This document shows positions 1 through 9,060 of a DNA stretch of 64,000 nt, piece after piece. The notes under the pieces are model-generated. The model saw only the letters and a program-made list of their open reading frames with translations, was not told the DNA's origin and ran no database searches. This DNA comes from DATLGB01 sp038258425. GTDB taxonomy: Bacteria; Actinomycetota; Thermoleophilia; Solirubrobacterales; Solirubrobacteraceae. The DNA lies in NCBI GenBank assembly GCA_038258425.1, contig JBBSPV010000005.1:62001-126000 (forward strand). The letters run 5' to 3'. The first letter of the stretch is position 1, and each line of letters begins with the position of its first letter. Position numbers and translations under genes: made by a program.

Positions 1-2010
1 TGGCCGGCCCTGCTCAGTCGCGAGCAGACGTCGGCCGCCTGCGCGGGCAGGGTCCCGAGGTCCGGACACCGTCGGAGCACCGCGTCGACCTCCCGGAGCA
101 TGGTTCCCGCGCCGGCCCGATCGGCCATGGCGAGATAGGTGCGGGCCAGCTCCAAGCGTGCCTGTGCCGCCGGGACCGGGAGGGCGTATGTGAGTTGCGG
201 AAGGTGATCCCGCGCGCGCGCGACGAGCTTGTGGGCGCTCGTCGTGCGCCCCGCGTGCAGTTCGGTGCGCGCCGCGACAGCCCAGACCAGAGAGTTGAGT
301 GCGCTGTCCTCCAGGCGGGAGTGGTGCGCTGCCCACACCGCCTCCTCCGCGAACACGTCGGCCTGCGCCCATTCCTCTCGCTCGACGGCGATCAAAGCGC
401 GCTCGGCGAGGGCAACCGGGACCATGTTGGACGCGCCGAGATGCTTCGCCTCTTCTCTCGCGTCGACGAACATGTCATCCGCCGCGTCAAGGGAGCCGCT
501 CAGTAGCTCTGACAGGCCGAGACAGACCATTGCCGGAGGGCGCCACGGGCTCTTCGGCCCGAGAGTCCGCACGGCGAGTGCGGCGTCTGTCTGCAACGCC
601 GCCAAGCCGCTTCGGCACCGATACGCGCGTAGCAAAGCCCGCCACGAGTCGATCGATGCGCTCCCGTCGGGTAGTGGCCCGTCGTGGTGGCCATGTTCGG
701 CCGCCGCGCCCCACCGGTCGGACTCAGTGGGCTGACCAGTGGCCGCGAAGAACATGCCGCCGATCACGGCGACGGCGGGATATCGGGTGCGGTCGCCGTG
801 CTCGTCCAACCAGGCGAACCACCGCTCGACCGTGGTGATGCGGCCGCTCTGGAACACCGGCTGGATTGAGTGTTCCATGATCGCCGCGACCCGATCGGCC
901 GCTCGGTCTGCCTGGGCGTACCGGATCGCCGCAACCGCCTGCTTATTGGCGGCACACCAGGTGAATGCGCGACCGAGCAGGGGCGACACGCGATCCGGCT
1001 CGGACCGCGCCAGCTCAGCCGCGAGCAGCTCCCGCACGAGGTGGTGGCACCGATACCACCCCTGATCGCGATCGAGGCTGACGACGAACGCGTTGGAGCG
1101 CTCCAGCGTTTCGAGCAGGCGCGCGGAACCGGTCGACTCCAGCACCGCGTCACACAGCGGCCCGGACAGCCGGTCGAGGATGCTCGTCCGAGTGAGGAAC
1201 TCGACCTCGGCGGGGGGTAGGCGCGCGAGGAACTCCGAGCGCAGGAAGTCCGTGACGAATGGGTCGTTGCCCGTGAGCGGGCTCATCTTCCCGCGGCCAC
1301 CCCTCGTGCTCCGGGCCGACAGGGCGGCAAGGTACAGGCCCGCCGGCCAGCCCTCGGTGCGCCGGAGCAGTTCGCCCATGTCGTCATCGGAGAGGTTGGC
1401 CGAGGCGGCATTCATGAGGTCGCGGGCCTCGTCCTCCACCATGCGCAGTTCGTTCGGTCCGAGCTCCAGGCTGAGAGCCCGCGCCCGCAGCAGCCCAAGC
1501 GGGAGGGCGGAGCGGTCCCGTGTCGAGAGCACCAGCCGTGAGCCCGGGGGAAGGTGACCGGCGAGCGTGACGATGGCGTCGATACACCGCGGGTTCTCGA
1601 TCGTGTGGACGTCATCGAGCACGAGCACGACCGGCTCCTCCATGGCCGCCAGAGCCGCGCCCAGACGAGGGACGACCTTCGCCTCGATGGAAGCGCCTGA
1701 TGACGCGAGCGCGTCGAAGACAGCGGCGTCGAGCGGCGAGACGCGCGCGAGCGCGACCGCAATGTAGGTGAGAAGGACGACCGGATCGTTGTCGTCCTGA
1801 TCCACGGACACCCACGCGAACGACGGGCTCTCCGGCGATGCCGCCCACTGCGCGAGCAGCGTGGTCTTGCCGTAACCAGCGCCGGCACAGACGACGACGA
1901 CCGGCGGCTCGGCTGAGGCGTTCAGGCCGACAACCAGATCGGTTCGCGGAACGCTGTCATCACTGAGGCGGGGCGGCCGGAGCCTCGACTCCAGAAGCTC
2001 GAACGGAGGC
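1..2010 (-). CDS. LuxR/MalT-type ATPase transcriptional regulator, partial (3' end off window)
   Basis: Large signal-transducing NTPase regulator of the MalT/LuxR (STAND) kind. In order it shows the usual N-terminal segment (RLRPPRLSDDSVPRTDLV, about 1990-1930), Walker A GAGYGKTT (about 1890-1865), Walker B VVLVLDDVH (about 1640-1612), a DRSALPLGLLRAR sensor region, a winged-helix-like part and then an alanine/tryptophan-rich TPR-like helical array running to the window edge. The LuxR helix-turn-helix expected at the C-terminus lies beyond base 1. The upper boundary is approximate: the frame has no ATG, GTG or TTG between Walker A and an in-frame TGA at 2499-2501, so the start is rare, lost or shifted by an indel. 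Family assignment is firm; whether the gene is intact is not. Confidence 0.72.
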
Positions 2011-2173
2011 CCGAGTGCCTCGGCGGGCAGCTCGAGATCCGGATGCGGTCCCGATCGAGGGCTTCGCAGGGCCGAATCGGTAGCAGAAGACGTCAGCGGA
2101 TCACCCTCAGTGAGGCTACCTGGCTGGCCCAGGTTGCGGAGGCCCAGGCCGGGATGGGCGGCTGACCGCCCCT

Positions 2174-2617
2174 CTACGCCGGCAGAGCGGCATCCACTGC
2201 GGGAAACCCTTTGGGGATCCTGCGCCGCAGCACGAGCGCCACCACCGCCGCCAGGCCCGGGATCCGCGCGCCGAGGGTGATCTGGTAACGCAGATGCGTG
2301 CCGCCTCCCGGCGTGTCGGACAATCGCATCACACCTTCGTGATCGGTGACCAGCGACGTCACCGCCCGACCGCTCGAGATCCGGTAGCGGATCAGTTCTT
2401 CGTGCCGAACCTCCGTGACCGTCTCCTCGAACGCCGGCAACGGACCGACCTCCAGGCGCCGCGTCGACCCGACGCCGTTGCGCGACCCGTCGCCGCCGTC
2501 ACGCACCCGGGTGATGCGCGCACCGAAGGACGCCTCGAGATTCTCGTGTTCGCCCAGGTAGGCAAACACGTGCGCCCGCGGCGACGTGAAGTCGTGATCG
2601 ACGATTACCTCGGCCAT
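2174..2617 (-). CDS. SRPBCC (START-like) family protein
   Basis: 147 residues starting MAEVIVDHDFTSPRAHVFAY, the opening of polyketide-cyclase/START-like SRPBCC proteins, where the second helix follows a beta strand ending in P-x-x-V-F. The rest alternates strands suitable for the helix-grip fold (RLEVGPLPAFEETVTEV, MRLSDTPGGGTHLRYQI) and ends in a basic helix. Such proteins bind hydrophobic ligands; no substrate can be inferred. It lies between the integrase remnant (upstream, same strand) and the LuxR-type regulator, in a stretch with somewhat lower GC and more varied codons than the core genes. The integrase reading frame runs past this gene's start, which is probably out-of-frame drift and not real overlap. 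Confidence 0.7.
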   Translation of the reverse strand: MAEVIVDHDFTSPRAHVFAYLGEHENLEASFGARITRVRDGGDGSRNGVGSTRRLEVGPLPAFEETVTEVRHEELIRYRISSGRAVTSLVTDHEGVMRLSDTPGGGTHLRYQITLGARIPGLAAVVALVLRRRIPKGFPAVDAALPA

Positions 2618-2639
2618 CCGCCCCCGAGCCTAGAGCGTG

Positions 2640-3610
2640 CGCGTCCCGCCCCGCGCATCGTTGGCAGCACAACCGCACATCCCGAAGTCCGATGTCGCCG
2701 GTCTGGGCCCGGTGGTGCAGGTAGCGCGCGGTGGTCTGGATGTCGGCGTGCCCCAACCAGGCCTGGACCTGGACGAGGGAGGCGCGGTTGACGGCGATGG
2801 ACCAGAGATGGTGGCGCAAGCTGTGGAACGGCAAGGCGCGGAGGCCGGCCGTCTTGACGGCCTGGTGGTAGCGGCGCCGCACCGCGCTGGGGTCGGCCGG
2901 CCTGCCGGTCGGGGAGCCGAAGACGAAGTCCTGATCGCTGGTGAACCGGTCGCGCTGGGCCAGACGGGCCAGGGGCCCGGCGACCTGGGCGACCATCGGC
3001 ACGACCCGCACCCGCCCGGAATTCGGGGTGGTCAGCTCGCCCATCGCGAGGTTGCGCCGCACCCCGATCGCTTCACGGGCGAAGTCGACGTCGCGCCAGG
3101 TCAGCGCGAGCAGCTCCCCGCGCCGCAGCCCAGTCATCGCCGCGGTGAGAAACAGGACCGCGTCCTGCTCGGTGGCGGCGGCGCGGACAAGCGCCTGGAC
3201 GTCCTCGGGCGAGTAGAAGTCGTAGTCGCCGGAGTACCGGACTGGGTAGCGCTCCACCCCGGTCGACGGGTGCACGTCGAGCCAGCCGAGCTTGGCCGAG
3301 CACGGCCCGACAGAGCACGAGCGAGATCTCCCCGTCCGCGAGCGCGGAAAGCGCGAATGCCACCGCTCGATCTCCTCCTCGCCCAGACCGCGCAGCGGCC
3401 GGTCACCCAGGTCCCGGAGGACGTAGCGGTCCAGCGCCTGGCGGTAGTTCTTCAACGTGCTGCGCTTCAACCCGCGCTTCAGCCGGCCGTGCTCCATCCA
3501 CGCCTCCGCCGCCTCGGCGAACGTCCGCTCCACACCCTCCCAACCCGCCTGGGTGCGACCGGCGCCGCGACCAGGATCTCGCGCAGACGTGCCTCGGCAT
3601 CCTGCGGCAG
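2640..3610 (-). pseudogene. Tyrosine recombinase (phage-type integrase) remnant
   Basis: The catalytic domain is recognisable: TGLRRGELLALTWRDVDF (first catalytic Arg), HSLRHHLWSIAVN (H-x-x-R), then GHADIQTTARYLHH with the nucleophilic Tyr. Signs of decay: the long frame opens only at a GTG at 3531-3533, while a typical N-terminal piece (DAEARLREIL) lies at about 3610-3580 in another frame. Between ERWHSRF and KLGWLDVHP the residues look wrong in this frame. The beta-hairpin usually carrying the catalytic Lys reads TPNSGRVRVVPM with no Lys. After ARYLHHRAQTGD the sequence loses family resemblance and drifts into the SRPBCC gene. No attachment site or tRNA is visible next to it. Probably a relic of an integrated element. 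Confidence 0.7.
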
Positions 3611-3623
3611 GTGGAGCCCGGGG

Positions 3624-6584
3624 TCAGAGCTGCGCGAACCGCGGCCGCACGCCCCTGGCCCCCAGACCGGCCATGATCCGGTCGACCCATGGCTTGCGCG
3701 CGTGCTCATCGGCTCGCCGCACTCTCCGTACCCGCAGCGTTGCGGTCCGGCGCGTCGTCTTGTAGGACACCCGCCGGGTCAGGCGTCGCCCGAGCCGGGC
3801 GGCGCGCACGGCCGCGCGCAGCTTGCGGACCTGGCCGCGGCGCACGCGGATGAGGACGTCGCGGTCGATCCGGTTGCGCACCTTCAGGGGCCGGCTGGCC
3901 ACGGAGCGGAGCCGGCCGGCGGCCACCGGCCGGGTCGCCGGCGCGATCCGCCTGGGCGCCCGCACCGCCGTCGCCCGCCGCGGCGCCGACGGCGGCAGCG
4001 CCGCGCCCGCCGGGTAGAGGATCGCGTTGAGCACGAGTCGCTCGTCCTGCTCCTTCCAGGAGCGATAGAACGGGTTGAAGCCGAACAGCACGGCGTGCCC
4101 GCCGCCGAGCGGCGCGTCGACGACCGCCGGGCGCCCGCCGAGCTGGCCGGGGCCGAGCGCGTTGAGCGAGAACCCGTAGCTGCGCATGGGCGCCGGCGCG
4201 TAGGTGACGACGGCGCTGGCCGAGCCGAGCGTCGCCGGGTCGTAGACCGGGTTGCTCGTGGAGTCGCGGTAGATCCAGCCGCCGCGGTCGAAGCCCCAGC
4301 CGACGGGGTTGGCCGTGTCGAAGCGACCGTCGAAGGTCGAGCCCGGCGTGAGCAGGCCGGGGATGGTCGTCGTGTCGAGTGTCGTGACGCCCGCGTTGCG
4401 CGCGGTCGCCGTGCCGCCGGCGTTCGTGCCGACGTAGCGGCCGCCGGTGTTGACGAACGCCTGCAGCGCGGCCGTACCGGGCCCGGCGGCCACGGTGTAG
4501 CCGGGATCGACCAGGGCGGTGAAGCCGCCGGAGACCAGCGCGCCGCTCTCGAGGTCGGCCGAGGTCACCGGCACGACGGTCGCGGCCGGCAGCTCGTCCT
4601 TCTCGCGCAGGACGAACAGCGCCTCGCAGAACGCGGTGGCCGTGCACTGGCCGGTGCCGCCGCCGAAGTCGAGCGGGTTCGTCGGCACGGTCGCCGCGCC
4701 CGTGTAGAGCCCGATCTTCGGCCGCGTGAGCTGGCGGTGGGCCACCGGGAAGGCGTCGAGACCGCGCACCGGCGTGTCGCGCTTGGCGGCCAGGGCGTCG
4801 AGGTCGACCCCGCCGGCCCGCAGCGAGCGGGCGTCGACGAGCGCCGCGCCCGAGGCGTAGTGGATCCCGCCCGCGTCGAAGGCGCGCTCGGCCCGGAAGA
4901 CGTTGACCCCGGCGTCGAGCAGGTCGACCGCGAGGGCGAGGCCCTCCATCGCGTCCGTGTCGAAGGCGTAGACGGCCGGGGCCCCGGCCGGCGCGGAGCC
5001 GAGCGCCACCGGGCCGAGCTCCGTCAGGCGTGCGCCCGGTGCCAGCGGGCGGGTGAGGAAGCCGTCGCCGGCCAGGCCGCGCTGAAGCCCGTAGGACCAG
5101 GTGACCACGTCGTAGTAGTAGTTGTACGGGATGAACGGATCCTCGCCGAGCACGGCCTGGATCCAGTGCTTCTGGGCCTGGCCCATCGGGATGTACAGCG
5201 TCCCGCGCGGCAGGGTCCCGGTCGTGTCGGCCTTGCCGTATTCGTGCAGGCCGGCGACCCCGACGGCGGAGTCGAGCGAGTAGACCTTGACGCCGACCTC
5301 CTGCAAGGCGCGCAGCAGCCGGGCGAGGTCGCCGGTGTGGGCGTCCGGGCGGAAGAAGTAGCCGCAAACGTCGATGTCGGGCTGCTGGTTGATCGTGTCG
5401 TGCAGCGGGCTGACGAGCTTGTTGGGCTGCAGCTGACAGGCGCGGCCCTGGGCGACGGCCTCCGGCCACTGCCGCACCCAGCGCGAGAGGATCCCGACCT
5501 TGTCGTTTACGGTCAGGTTGATCGTCGTGTCGATGGCCAGGTAGTGGTCGTAGACCTGCTTGCCGTAGGCCTCGTCGGCGCCCTTCTCGTAGGTCATGCC
5601 CGCCGCGCCCATGAGCAGCGACGGCACGGTGTCGCCGTACTCCGGAGTGAAGAGGTCGTAGGAGTTGTAGTTCTGGTACTGACCGGACTGGTCGTTGAAC
5701 GTCTGCTGGAGCTTCGGCCCGATCTGGTGCTGGATGAAGTCGAGCGAGAAGCTGGAGATCTCGTGGTGGACGGGATCCTCGTTGGGCGGGAAGAAGTAGC
5801 CCGAGCCCTGCTGGTGGGCGTCGATGAAGAACACGCCCGGGTACTTCGTGATCTCCGGCAGGAAGATCGCGTTCTCCTTGTAGTTGCGCACCCCGAAGTC
5901 GCGGTTGGGGTCGAAGCCGAAGGCCGTGGTGCGGACGTTGTTGTCGCGGCCGTCCGGGTTGCGGACGGGGTCGAGGATGACGTCCATGTTCTGCAGCCGG
6001 CGGGCGTTGGCGCAGTCCGTACGCGCGACGAGTTCGTAGAGCTGACGGACGATCGCCTCGCCGGCGGCGGGCTCGTTGCCGTGCGGGGTGGCGGTCACCC
6101 AGCCGATGACCGGCTTGGTACGGGCGGCGGCGAGCCCGTCGGCCTGGGAGACCGTGCCGTCCCGTACGCCGGCCCAGAAGCGCCCGTCGGCCTCGAAGCT
6201 CGCGATGTGCCCGGGCGTCGAGACGACCCAGTAGGCGATGTCGCGGCCCGGCACGCCGCGCCCGCCGAGCTCGGAGGTCCCCAGCAGGAACTTCTTGACC
6301 CGCACGCGCGGGTTGGTGGCCACGGCGGCGGTGACGGCGTCGAAGTAGCGGTCGAGGTTCGCCGTCGTGTTCTTGCCCGTGGAGCGGCCCGGGGCGCCGG
6401 AGGCGAAGGGCACGATGGCGCCGTACTCCGGGTGGGCCGCGAAGTAGGCGTCCCAGGTCGGCACGGTCGGGTCGTAGCGCACGCCGTCCGTGCAGCCCGC
6501 CGGGTCGTCCGCGGCGCGCCCGGCCGGCGCCAGCGCCGCAAGCGCCAGCATCGCCGCGAGGAGCAGAAGCGGAAGCCGGCGCAT
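3624..6584 (-). CDS. Secreted M14-family zinc carboxypeptidase-like protein
   Basis: 986 residues with a clear signal peptide (MRRLPLLLLAAMLALAALAP...GRA). The M14 fold is supported by the zinc motif PHGNEPAAGEAIV (H-x-x-E), NPDGRDNN and DPNRDFG as in metallocarboxypeptidases, FIDAHQQGSGYFFPP for the third zinc ligand, and MTYEKGADEAYG with the likely catalytic Glu. The remaining ~450 residues are a beta-rich domain and an Arg-rich tail, so the protein is much longer than a bare M14 enzyme. The ATG at 6582-6584 overlaps the TGA of the upstream beta-helix gene (TGATG), suggesting coupled translation. The last ~25 residues (from about ARKPWVDRIMAG) abut integrase-derived sequence and may not be the ancestral end. 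Acts outside the cell on peptides or peptidoglycan; specificity unknown. Confidence 0.85.
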   Translation of the reverse strand: MRRLPLLLLAAMLALAALAPAGRAADDPAGCTDGVRYDPTVPTWDAYFAAHPEYGAIVPFASGAPGRSTGKNTTANLDRYFDAVTAAVATNPRVRVKKFLLGTSELGGRGVPGRDIAYWVVSTPGHIASFEADGRFWAGVRDGTVSQADGLAAARTKPVIGWVTATPHGNEPAAGEAIVRQLYELVARTDCANARRLQNMDVILDPVRNPDGRDNNVRTTAFGFDPNRDFGVRNYKENAIFLPEITKYPGVFFIDAHQQGSGYFFPPNEDPVHHEISSFSLDFIQHQIGPKLQQTFNDQSGQYQNYNSYDLFTPEYGDTVPSLLMGAAGMTYEKGADEAYGKQVYDHYLAIDTTINLTVNDKVGILSRWVRQWPEAVAQGRACQLQPNKLVSPLHDTINQQPDIDVCGYFFRPDAHTGDLARLLRALQEVGVKVYSLDSAVGVAGLHEYGKADTTGTLPRGTLYIPMGQAQKHWIQAVLGEDPFIPYNYYYDVVTWSYGLQRGLAGDGFLTRPLAPGARLTELGPVALGSAPAGAPAVYAFDTDAMEGLALAVDLLDAGVNVFRAERAFDAGGIHYASGAALVDARSLRAGGVDLDALAAKRDTPVRGLDAFPVAHRQLTRPKIGLYTGAATVPTNPLDFGGGTGQCTATAFCEALFVLREKDELPAATVVPVTSADLESGALVSGGFTALVDPGYTVAAGPGTAALQAFVNTGGRYVGTNAGGTATARNAGVTTLDTTTIPGLLTPGSTFDGRFDTANPVGWGFDRGGWIYRDSTSNPVYDPATLGSASAVVTYAPAPMRSYGFSLNALGPGQLGGRPAVVDAPLGGGHAVLFGFNPFYRSWKEQDERLVLNAILYPAGAALPPSAPRRATAVRAPRRIAPATRPVAAGRLRSVASRPLKVRNRIDRDVLIRVRRGQVRKLRAAVRAARLGRRLTRRVSYKTTRRTATLRVRRVRRADEHARKPWVDRIMAGLGARGVRPRFAQL

Positions 6585-8920
6585 CACTTGAACCTCCGGG
6601 TCGTGCGGGACGCGCGCAGGACGGCGTTGCCGCCGAACGTCACGCGGGCGGTGAACCGCTGGGGCCGGCGCGCGGCCGTCACGGAGCGGGTGAGGGTGCA
6701 GGCGCCCCGGAGCTGCAGCTGCTCGTCGACGAGCGTCCGGCGCGCCCGGCGCACGACGAGCGTCACGTGCCCGCCCCGGCAACCCTGGCGGGCGCTGACG
6801 CCCGCCGGGCGGACGATCCGGACGCGCAGGGTGCGGCGGACGCGGCCGCCCCGCCGCGGGCGCCGGGTGACCGTCGTGCGCAGCCGCGCCGCGAAGCGCG
6901 GCACGACGACGCGCCGGTTCGCCTCGGCACTCGCCCCGTTGCGGTCGGTGACGACGACGCGCAGGACCTGGCGGCCCACGTCGTCACCTGTCGGCACCAG
7001 CCGGCAGGCGTAGGGCGCCGAGCGCACCGCGCACACCCGGCGGTCGCCGAGGAACACCACGGCGCGCGCGAAGCCCGCGGGGGTCACGGGCGCGAAGCGC
7101 ACGCGAACGGGACGCGTCAGCCGCCGTGGCAACGGGCCGAGCGTCACCGACGGGGCGCCCGGCGCACCCGGCCCGCCGCCGCCGGGCGAGCCCGGGCATC
7201 TGATCGCGACCGTCACCGGGGCCGAGGCGGTCGTCTGGCCCAGCGCGTCCTCGGCCACGGCGGCGTAGGTGCGGCGGCTGCCGCAGCGCGCGCCGGCGGG
7301 CACCGCGACGCTCGCCGTGTACGGCGTCGTCGTCGCGCTCCCCACCAGGGTCGCACCCGCGTAGAAGGCGACGGACCGGACGCCGAAGTCGTCCGCCGCG
7401 GTCGCGGTCAGGACGAACGACGTGCCTCGTCGGACGGTGGCCGGCGCCGACAGCGTCACCGTGGGCGCCGCGTCGTCGACGGGTCCCGGCGCGTCGACGA
7501 TCGGGACCTGGCCGGCGAACGGATCGCCCTGCTGCCCGTTGCGGAACGGCGAGACGTCGACGGCGTCCGAGGTCTGGCCGTCGCCATCGGTCACCGCCGT
7601 GCCGTTGACCGGGTTCTCCGGCACGGGTGGATTCTCCGCCGGCGAGATGGCCGGGCCGGGATTCGTCGCCCGGTAGTAGCCCAGACCCCACCAGTTGTCC
7701 TCGGCGAAGAAGACGTCGTCGGCACCGCCCGTCGTCGAGGTCGGGTCGCCCGTGCGGGTCGTCGTCCCGTCCGCGGCGAGGTTGAGCACCCCGTAGGCGT
7801 TGTCCGTGAGGTTGGACCGGGTGGCGGAGGAGTACAGGATCTGCCCGCTGGCCGGCCCCGTGTAGGTCCGCAGGGACGCGCCGAGCAGGCGGATGCCCGC
7901 GGCGAGCGGCAGGCTCGCGCGGTTGGTCGCGTTGAGCCGGTAGGCGCCGAGCGTGCGGTCCCAGGCGCTGCGCCCGGGCGCGCCGGCGCCGTTGACGAGG
8001 TTCTGGGACACGAGCGAGTCGCTGAGCGTCAGTCGAGCGCCCGTCGTGACCCGGATGCCGTCCTGGCCGAACAGCGGACCCGTGGTGAGCAGGCCGACCT
8101 GGGCGCAGTCGCCCGTGCCCTCGAAGTCCGCGCACTCCACGCGCCCGACGATCTGCGAGGTGGAGACGGCAGCCGCGTTGACGACGCCGGACGGCGTCAG
8201 CGGCGGCGCGTCGCTCGTGGCGCCGTCGACGAGGACGCCACCACGGTTGTATCGGTCGACGCGCGTGTTGCGGATGCTCAGCAGCCGCCGCCCGCCGCCC
8301 GGCGCCACGCGCGTGGCGCTCGTCTGCACGATGCCCCAGCCGGGCAGCGCGCCGCGCCAGCCCCCGGCCTGCTCGTAGGCGGTGGCGCCCTCGGAGGTCA
8401 CGACGTCGGTCACCCGGCTGCGGGTGATCGAGCCTGCCGCATCGAGGTAGACGACGCCGGCGTTCGAGGCGACGGCGCGACCGCGCGCGTCCGTGCCGGC
8501 CACGGTAACGCCGGAGAGGTCCACGGTGACCGGGACCCGCGGGGTGCCCACGACGGCGACGATGTCGCCCGTGCCGCTGCGCAGGTCGGGATCCGGCTGG
8601 GCGATGCTCCCGCCCGTCGGCGTCGTCGCGCGCGGGGTGAGGCGCACGAGGTCGGCGCCCGCGCCCCTGATCGTCAGCGACTTGGTCACCGTGAGCGCGT
8701 TCGTCGACGGCGCGCCGCTGCCCTCCGCGTAGTCCCCGGGGCAGATCGCCACCGTGTCGCCCGCCTGCGCGGCCTCGACCGCGGCCTGGACGCTCGTGTA
8801 GCCCGCCGCGGGACAGTCCGCCGCGTCGTCGTCCACGGACAGGGTCGCCGCGGCGGCCGCCGGCGCCCCCCACGCGAGCGTGGCCACCGTCAGCAGGGCG
8901 ATCATCCTCCGGTCTGACAC
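6584..8920 (-). CDS. Secreted parallel beta-helix protein with Ig-like module
   Basis: 778 residues. After a signal peptide (MIALLTVATLAWGAPAAAAA) comes a parallel beta-helix of the pectate-lyase/right-handed-helix type, announced by the common motif YTSVQAAVEAAQAGDTVAIC and followed by repeated short strands (LTIRGAGADLVRL, VVYLDAAGSITRSRV, LTLSDSLVSQNLV, NWWGLGYYR). At about residues 510-600 a bacterial Ig-like module appears (APTVTLSAPATVRRGTSFVL), then a basic Arg-rich C-terminus. GTG at 8918-8920 was chosen because GGAG lies six bases upstream; the ATG at 8903-8905 directly abuts GGAGG with no spacing. Overlaps the M14 gene start by one base. Likely exported adhesin or polysaccharide-binding protein; no lyase residues could be assigned. 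Confidence 0.75.
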   Translation of the reverse strand: MSDRRMIALLTVATLAWGAPAAAAATLSVDDDAADCPAAGYTSVQAAVEAAQAGDTVAICPGDYAEGSGAPSTNALTVTKSLTIRGAGADLVRLTPRATTPTGGSIAQPDPDLRSGTGDIVAVVGTPRVPVTVDLSGVTVAGTDARGRAVASNAGVVYLDAAGSITRSRVTDVVTSEGATAYEQAGGWRGALPGWGIVQTSATRVAPGGGRRLLSIRNTRVDRYNRGGVLVDGATSDAPPLTPSGVVNAAAVSTSQIVGRVECADFEGTGDCAQVGLLTTGPLFGQDGIRVTTGARLTLSDSLVSQNLVNGAGAPGRSAWDRTLGAYRLNATNRASLPLAAGIRLLGASLRTYTGPASGQILYSSATRSNLTDNAYGVLNLAADGTTTRTGDPTSTTGGADDVFFAEDNWWGLGYYRATNPGPAISPAENPPVPENPVNGTAVTDGDGQTSDAVDVSPFRNGQQGDPFAGQVPIVDAPGPVDDAAPTVTLSAPATVRRGTSFVLTATAADDFGVRSVAFYAGATLVGSATTTPYTASVAVPAGARCGSRRTYAAVAEDALGQTTASAPVTVAIRCPGSPGGGGPGAPGAPSVTLGPLPRRLTRPVRVRFAPVTPAGFARAVVFLGDRRVCAVRSAPYACRLVPTGDDVGRQVLRVVVTDRNGASAEANRRVVVPRFAARLRTTVTRRPRRGGRVRRTLRVRIVRPAGVSARQGCRGGHVTLVVRRARRTLVDEQLQLRGACTLTRSVTAARRPQRFTARVTFGGNAVLRASRTTRRFK

Positions 8921-8989
8921 GACGGGCTCCAGGGACGTGGGCTTCCTCGCGGGCGGACTTCCGCGGGAGGTGGGCGCGGGAGGCTCGCA

Positions 8990-9021
8990 CACGCCGGAGA
9001 CCGTCGCCAGCGCCCGGCGTG
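8990..9021. other. Inverted repeat between HDAC-like and beta-helix genes
   Basis: CACGCCGG (8990-8997) and CCGGCGTG (9014-9021) form perfect 8-bp arms around a 16-base spacer. It lies about 40 bases after the stop of the minus-strand deacetylase-like gene. No T-run follows, so it is a possible transcript-end hairpin at best. Confidence 0.3.
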
Positions 9022-9060
9022 CGAATGGGGTCTCGACGGGATGCCCGGCGGCAGCGGCGG

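Noticed and set aside
2637..7013. Plus-strand open frame of about 1,458 codons
   Set aside because: Antisense to the integrase remnant, M14 peptidase and beta-helix genes; composition is Arg/Gly/Ala/Val/Asp-rich with no recognisable domain. Long antisense frames are expected at this GC content.
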